The position numbers and the translations under genes are program-made. From positions 1-38,803 of the forward strand of contig CALQFT020000012.1 of assembly GCA_943329925.2 (NCBI GenBank): DNA of 38,803 bases, in the 5' to 3' direction. Of this stretch, positions 36,039 to 38,803 are shown piece by piece. Position 1 is the stretch's first letter; every line of letters starts with the position of its first letter. The stretch is from Opitutus sp. GAS368. Lineage in GTDB: Bacteria; Verrucomicrobiota; Verrucomicrobiia; Chthoniobacterales; Chthoniobacteraceae. The notes below the pieces were generated by a model. The model had not been told where the DNA came from and searched no databases. It was given only the letters and a program-made list of their open reading frames with translations.

Positions 36039-38474
36039 TCACCGCCGCATGATGAGATTCCCCATCGCTTTCGGGTCTTTAAATTTCGTGCCGCTGGGAA
36101 AGAGCATGTAGAACTCAGGAACGTTGCCGGCCATGCGTTGGCGGCAGATGTTCACGCCCCAGGGGTAGGCTTTGCTGGGGACTTCGCCTTCGATGGGCTT
36201 CGCCTCAATGAGGGCCTCGACGAACCACCGATCGGCTGCCTTTTTGACGACGATGTTTTTCACGGTGTAAAAGTTGGCCAGGTCTTCGGAGCGTGTGGTG
36301 ATGCATTCATCAAGCACTGTGCCGTTGGGATTGATCACGATGAAGGGGCGGATGCCCTTGGCGGTTTCGAGTCGGATCTCGACGGTGTCGTCATTGAAGA
36401 TGGCATAGCTGTCGCGGTCTTTGCAGGCGGCGCGGAGCTTGTCCATCTTGGGCTCCATGCACTCGATGGCGACAACGAGACCGCTATCATCGGGCAGCCA
36501 GCGGAATGCAACTTTGGTGGAAACGTGATGCGGTGTCTCGCCTGTGAACATCTCGCTCAAGGGTGTAACGGCGCGGTTGTCAGGATCGGTCCAGAAGGGC
36601 TTGCTGAGGTCTCCGTCGATCTTGTGCGGATGCCGCGCGTAGTAGCCGGTGATCCCGCCGTTGCTGCGTTGGAGGTTGGCGAAGAGTCCCGTCAGCGGCT
36701 GCATCTCGGCTTCGAGCAAAGCGATGCGCCTGGTGTAAATGCTGTCGCCTGTCTTGGCTTTGGCCGCGGTGAGGAGCGCGAAGAATTGGTCGATGTCGGC
36801 TTGCTTGAGGAAGCCACCATTGGCCGTGACTTCACGTGCTTCGGGTCGCGACCACACGGCCTCCCCGAACTCATGGAACTGCTTCATTTCGGCCTGCGCG
36901 GGGCCGAAGAACACTCGGTAGTATTCGTCCAGCGTGGCCTGCATGTCGAGGTGGCGATCCCACATCATGCGGGCATGGAGGTAGATCATGAGGTGCGACA
37001 AACCTGGGCGACGCAGGTTGTGGGTCGCGTCGGGTTTGATCTCATTGCTGGGAATCCACGGCACTTCGATGTCGTAGCCGACGGCGTGGTCATAGGCAGC
37101 ATTGAGATTGGCCTGCATGATCTTGGTGAAGAACACGGGCACGGGCGGCGCGTTGCGGATGACCGCCTGCTGCAGGTAGTGGTCCATGATGAGGAGTTGC
37201 TCGCGGCCGTCCTTCATGCGCTTGAGCCATTCTTTGCGCAGCTCGAGATTGCCATTCCATGGCGGCAGCATCCAGGCGGTGCTGTGCTGCATGAGGCCGA
37301 CGAGGACGCTGTCGGGAATTTTGTCGATGGTGGTCGGCGGCATCGTGGTGCCGCTGTAGGCCATGACTGTGAACTTGCGCTCCGGGAGCTTGGCGCTGAT
37401 GCGCTTTACGATGTCGAGATTGAAGTCCCAAGCGTAGTTGGCGAAGTTGCCGTAGATGCCGCGCTCGGCTTGGTCCCAGCCTGCGGCGACGTCGGCGCTG
37501 TCAATAGACGACCAGCCATCGGGCTGCCCGAGACTGTCGTATTCGATGCCAGGATAGACTTGCCGAGTGAAGTCGAGCGAGGTGATGAAATCGGCGCGCA
37601 GCTTTTCGCTGTTGAGCTTGGGTGAGTTATAGTTGGGCTTGCCATTGATGATGCCGAAGTAAGCGGGGTCAGCCTCTTTGCCAAAGTAGGTGAGGCGGCC
37701 CACTGCATGGTAGATGGGGATGACCTTGCTGGTGCCGACGCCCATGGATTTATACCACATCATCTCCTGCCTGTAGGTGCCAGGCTGGTTGTTAGCGAAG
37801 ATGCGCTGACCGAACTCCGGCTCCTTCTTCACCGACTGCTCGGCGATGCTGATGCTATCGTGATGCGGGCGGATCAGCCCGAGTTCTTCATCCGGCATAT
37901 ACCAGCGCATCCCGAGCTGCTCCAGCAAGCCGAACACGGCATACAGCGTGCCGGTGGCATCATACAAATAGAAGCCGCACGCCTTGTTGAATGCGCCCCC
38001 GCCATAGAATGCAGGCGTGCGCCACTTATGACCGGTTAACTTTTCCCAAGTAGTTTGCGAGAGGTCATGCGCGCGGTCGGTGTATGTTGCGAAGTGGTTC
38101 TGCGAGTGAAACACGTCCCGCCCGACGAGCACGACGTGGTGGTCTCTCGCGATGATCTTGTAACCATCGAGCTTCACATCATCGACGCTGATGCCGAGCT
38201 TCTGCGTGTGCTCGCTCGCGCCGACAAAGATGTGATTTGGCGCATCGCCCGGCTTGTCCACGATGGCGAGGGTCGCACCGGACATCGCGAGTAAATGGCG
38301 CTGGAGTTCCTCGGCAGCGGTGCGCGTGGCCTTGATTGCATCGGCAGAGATGACGATATCGGCGACAGGCTTGCCTTTAGTGACGAGATCAACGGCTTGA
38401 ACTGGCAGCGCGATAAGGATGCTGATCGCAGTCAGCAGGATAGTACGAAGGGTAGTTGGAGAGTGGGTGTGCAT
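36039..38474 (-). CDS. Secreted DUF4838-domain protein with C-terminal sugar-binding-like domain
   Basis: The 811-residue protein has a signal peptide (ILLTAISILIALPVQAVDLV). An N-terminal alpha/beta domain like the GH20 N-terminal domain follows (about 35-140; TAAEELQRHLLAMSGATLAI, HIFVGASEHTQKLG). The DUF4838 barrel region spans about 220-540 (QPGTYRQEMMWYKSMGVGTS, GNFANYAWDFNLDIVKRIS, YSGTTMPPT, LLIMDHYLQQAV). A beta-sandwich similar to CBM9 sits at the C-terminus (about 650-805; FNDDTVEIRLETAKGIRPF, GVNICRQR). DUF4838 proteins are predicted glycoside hydrolase-like enzymes of polysaccharide-using bacteria; no activity is proven. The partial TPR-like gene lies 26 bases upstream on the same strand. 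A 534-codon antisense frame across it is a coding shadow. Confidence 0.85.
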   Translation of the reverse strand: MHTHSPTTLRTILLTAISILIALPVQAVDLVTKGKPVADIVISADAIKATRTAAEELQRHLLAMSGATLAIVDKPGDAPNHIFVGASEHTQKLGISVDDVKLDGYKIIARDHHVVLVGRDVFHSQNHFATYTDRAHDLSQTTWEKLTGHKWRTPAFYGGGAFNKACGFYLYDATGTLYAVFGLLEQLGMRWYMPDEELGLIRPHHDSISIAEQSVKKEPEFGQRIFANNQPGTYRQEMMWYKSMGVGTSKVIPIYHAVGRLTYFGKEADPAYFGIINGKPNYNSPKLNSEKLRADFITSLDFTRQVYPGIEYDSLGQPDGWSSIDSADVAAGWDQAERGIYGNFANYAWDFNLDIVKRISAKLPERKFTVMAYSGTTMPPTTIDKIPDSVLVGLMQHSTAWMLPPWNGNLELRKEWLKRMKDGREQLLIMDHYLQQAVIRNAPPVPVFFTKIMQANLNAAYDHAVGYDIEVPWIPSNEIKPDATHNLRRPGLSHLMIYLHARMMWDRHLDMQATLDEYYRVFFGPAQAEMKQFHEFGEAVWSRPEAREVTANGGFLKQADIDQFFALLTAAKAKTGDSIYTRRIALLEAEMQPLTGLFANLQRSNGGITGYYARHPHKIDGDLSKPFWTDPDNRAVTPLSEMFTGETPHHVSTKVAFRWLPDDSGLVVAIECMEPKMDKLRAACKDRDSYAIFNDDTVEIRLETAKGIRPFIVINPNGTVLDECITTRSEDLANFYTVKNIVVKKAADRWFVEALIEAKPIEGEVPSKAYPWGVNICRQRMAGNVPEFYMLFPSGTKFKDPKAMGNLIMRR

Positions 38475-38500
38475 GAAGATGTTCCTCGGTTAGCAATGGT

Positions 38501-38803
38501 TCAGCGTTTGGCAGCCAGCTTGGTTTTGGCAATCGAGAGCGAGTCTGCAGGCGGATTACTCGATGCCACGACGGCCTCGTAGCATACCCGCGCCTTATCC
38601 GATTCACCCAGCGCTTCGTGTGTCGCCGCGCGGGCCATTTGCACCATGGTCCAGTGCGGTTGTTTAGTGAGGTCGTTGATCCGGTCAAACTCCCCGATGG
38701 CGAGCGCCCCCTTGCCTTCACCTGCGAGGATACGCGCCCGAGAGGCTATGGCCTGATAACGCATGGTTTGGCCAGGCTCCTTGAGTTGCATCACGTCTTC
38801 GAG
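38501..38803 (-). CDS. 3' part of a TPR-like protein gene (cut by window end)
   Basis: About 100 codons of the C-terminal end are visible; the frame is open to the window edge, so the start lies outside. The sequence is helical with paired-helix spacing typical of tetratricopeptide repeats: YQAIASRARILAGEGKGALA, MVQMARAATHEALGESDKAR, VCYEAVVASSNPPADSL, ending KTKLAAKR. Such proteins act as scaffolds. It is probably co-transcribed with the DUF4838 gene that starts 26 bases downstream. Confidence 0.65.
   Translation of the reverse strand, partial: LEDVMQLKEPGQTMRYQAIASRARILAGEGKGALAIGEFDRINDLTKQPHWTMVQMARAATHEALGESDKARVCYEAVVASSNPPADSLSIAKTKLAAKR

Noticed and set aside
36021-37625. A 534-codon plus-strand open frame
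   Set aside because: It is the antisense shadow of the DUF4838 gene, which has a signal peptide and recognisable domains. The antisense product has no family features and is rich in His/Val/Gly in the way GC-rich mirror frames are.

Overview
The window looks like a chromosomal segment of a Verrucomicrobiota-type (PVC superphylum) heterotroph. The basis is gene content typical of that group: a PVC-type propeller/HEAT/cytochrome c protein, a ThuA-like protein, a DUF1080 protein beside secreted Gfo/Idh/MocA proteins, a DUF4838 protein, sulfatase remnants and a PAS-AraC regulator. Most start codons also follow C- or pyrimidine-rich tracts rather than Shine-Dalgarno sequences. The phylum is inferred from gene families; no rRNA gene is present. 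I found no tRNA or rRNA gene and no CRISPR array.

Layout. 1-1.2 kb: secreted ThuA-like protein. 1.4-6.7 kb: gyrB-gyrA with a clear terminator. 7.2-10.1 kb: large secreted PVC-type protein ending in a cytochrome c domain, bracketed by an imperfect 35-bp inverted repeat. 10.28-15.98 kb: a worn accessory island between two nearly identical, truncated insertion-sequence ends. It holds a hairpin-rich repeat array, an intact two-gene kaiC operon, and a series of broken genes: a glycolate-oxidase-like fragment, a DUF4143-type ATPase with an amber codon, an intact mntA antitoxin with a nonsense-mutated hepT toxin, and a sulfatase that has lost its N-terminus and middle. 16.0-18.3 kb (minus strand): GntP-type permease and PAS-AraC regulator. 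18.45-25.3 kb (plus strand): amidohydrolase, alpha/beta hydrolase, a 1222-residue protein joining a sugar-isomerase-like barrel, a LamG-like domain and a quinoprotein propeller with an inserted cytochrome c, and a nitrilase-family amidohydrolase. 25.4-26.5 kb (minus): secreted YbhE-type lactonase propeller. 26.9-30.1 kb (plus): DUF1080 protein and two exported Gfo/Idh/MocA proteins. 30.3-36.0 kb (plus): small exported CxxC protein, TonB-dependent receptor, PepSY-type membrane protein, ExbB, ExbD and TonB. 36.0-38.8 kb (minus): DUF4838 protein and the 3' part of a TPR-like gene cut by the window end.

How the parts fit. The DUF1080/Gfo-Idh-MocA set fits an extracytoplasmic 3-keto-glycoside pathway, in which C3 oxidation is followed by cleavage. 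The TonB receptor and its private energy-coupling genes form one uptake locus, probably for a metal chelate. The two cytochrome c fusion proteins suggest periplasmic oxidation linked to respiration. The island between the IS remnants is mostly decaying cargo, in which the kaiC pair and mntA are the only genes that still read intact.
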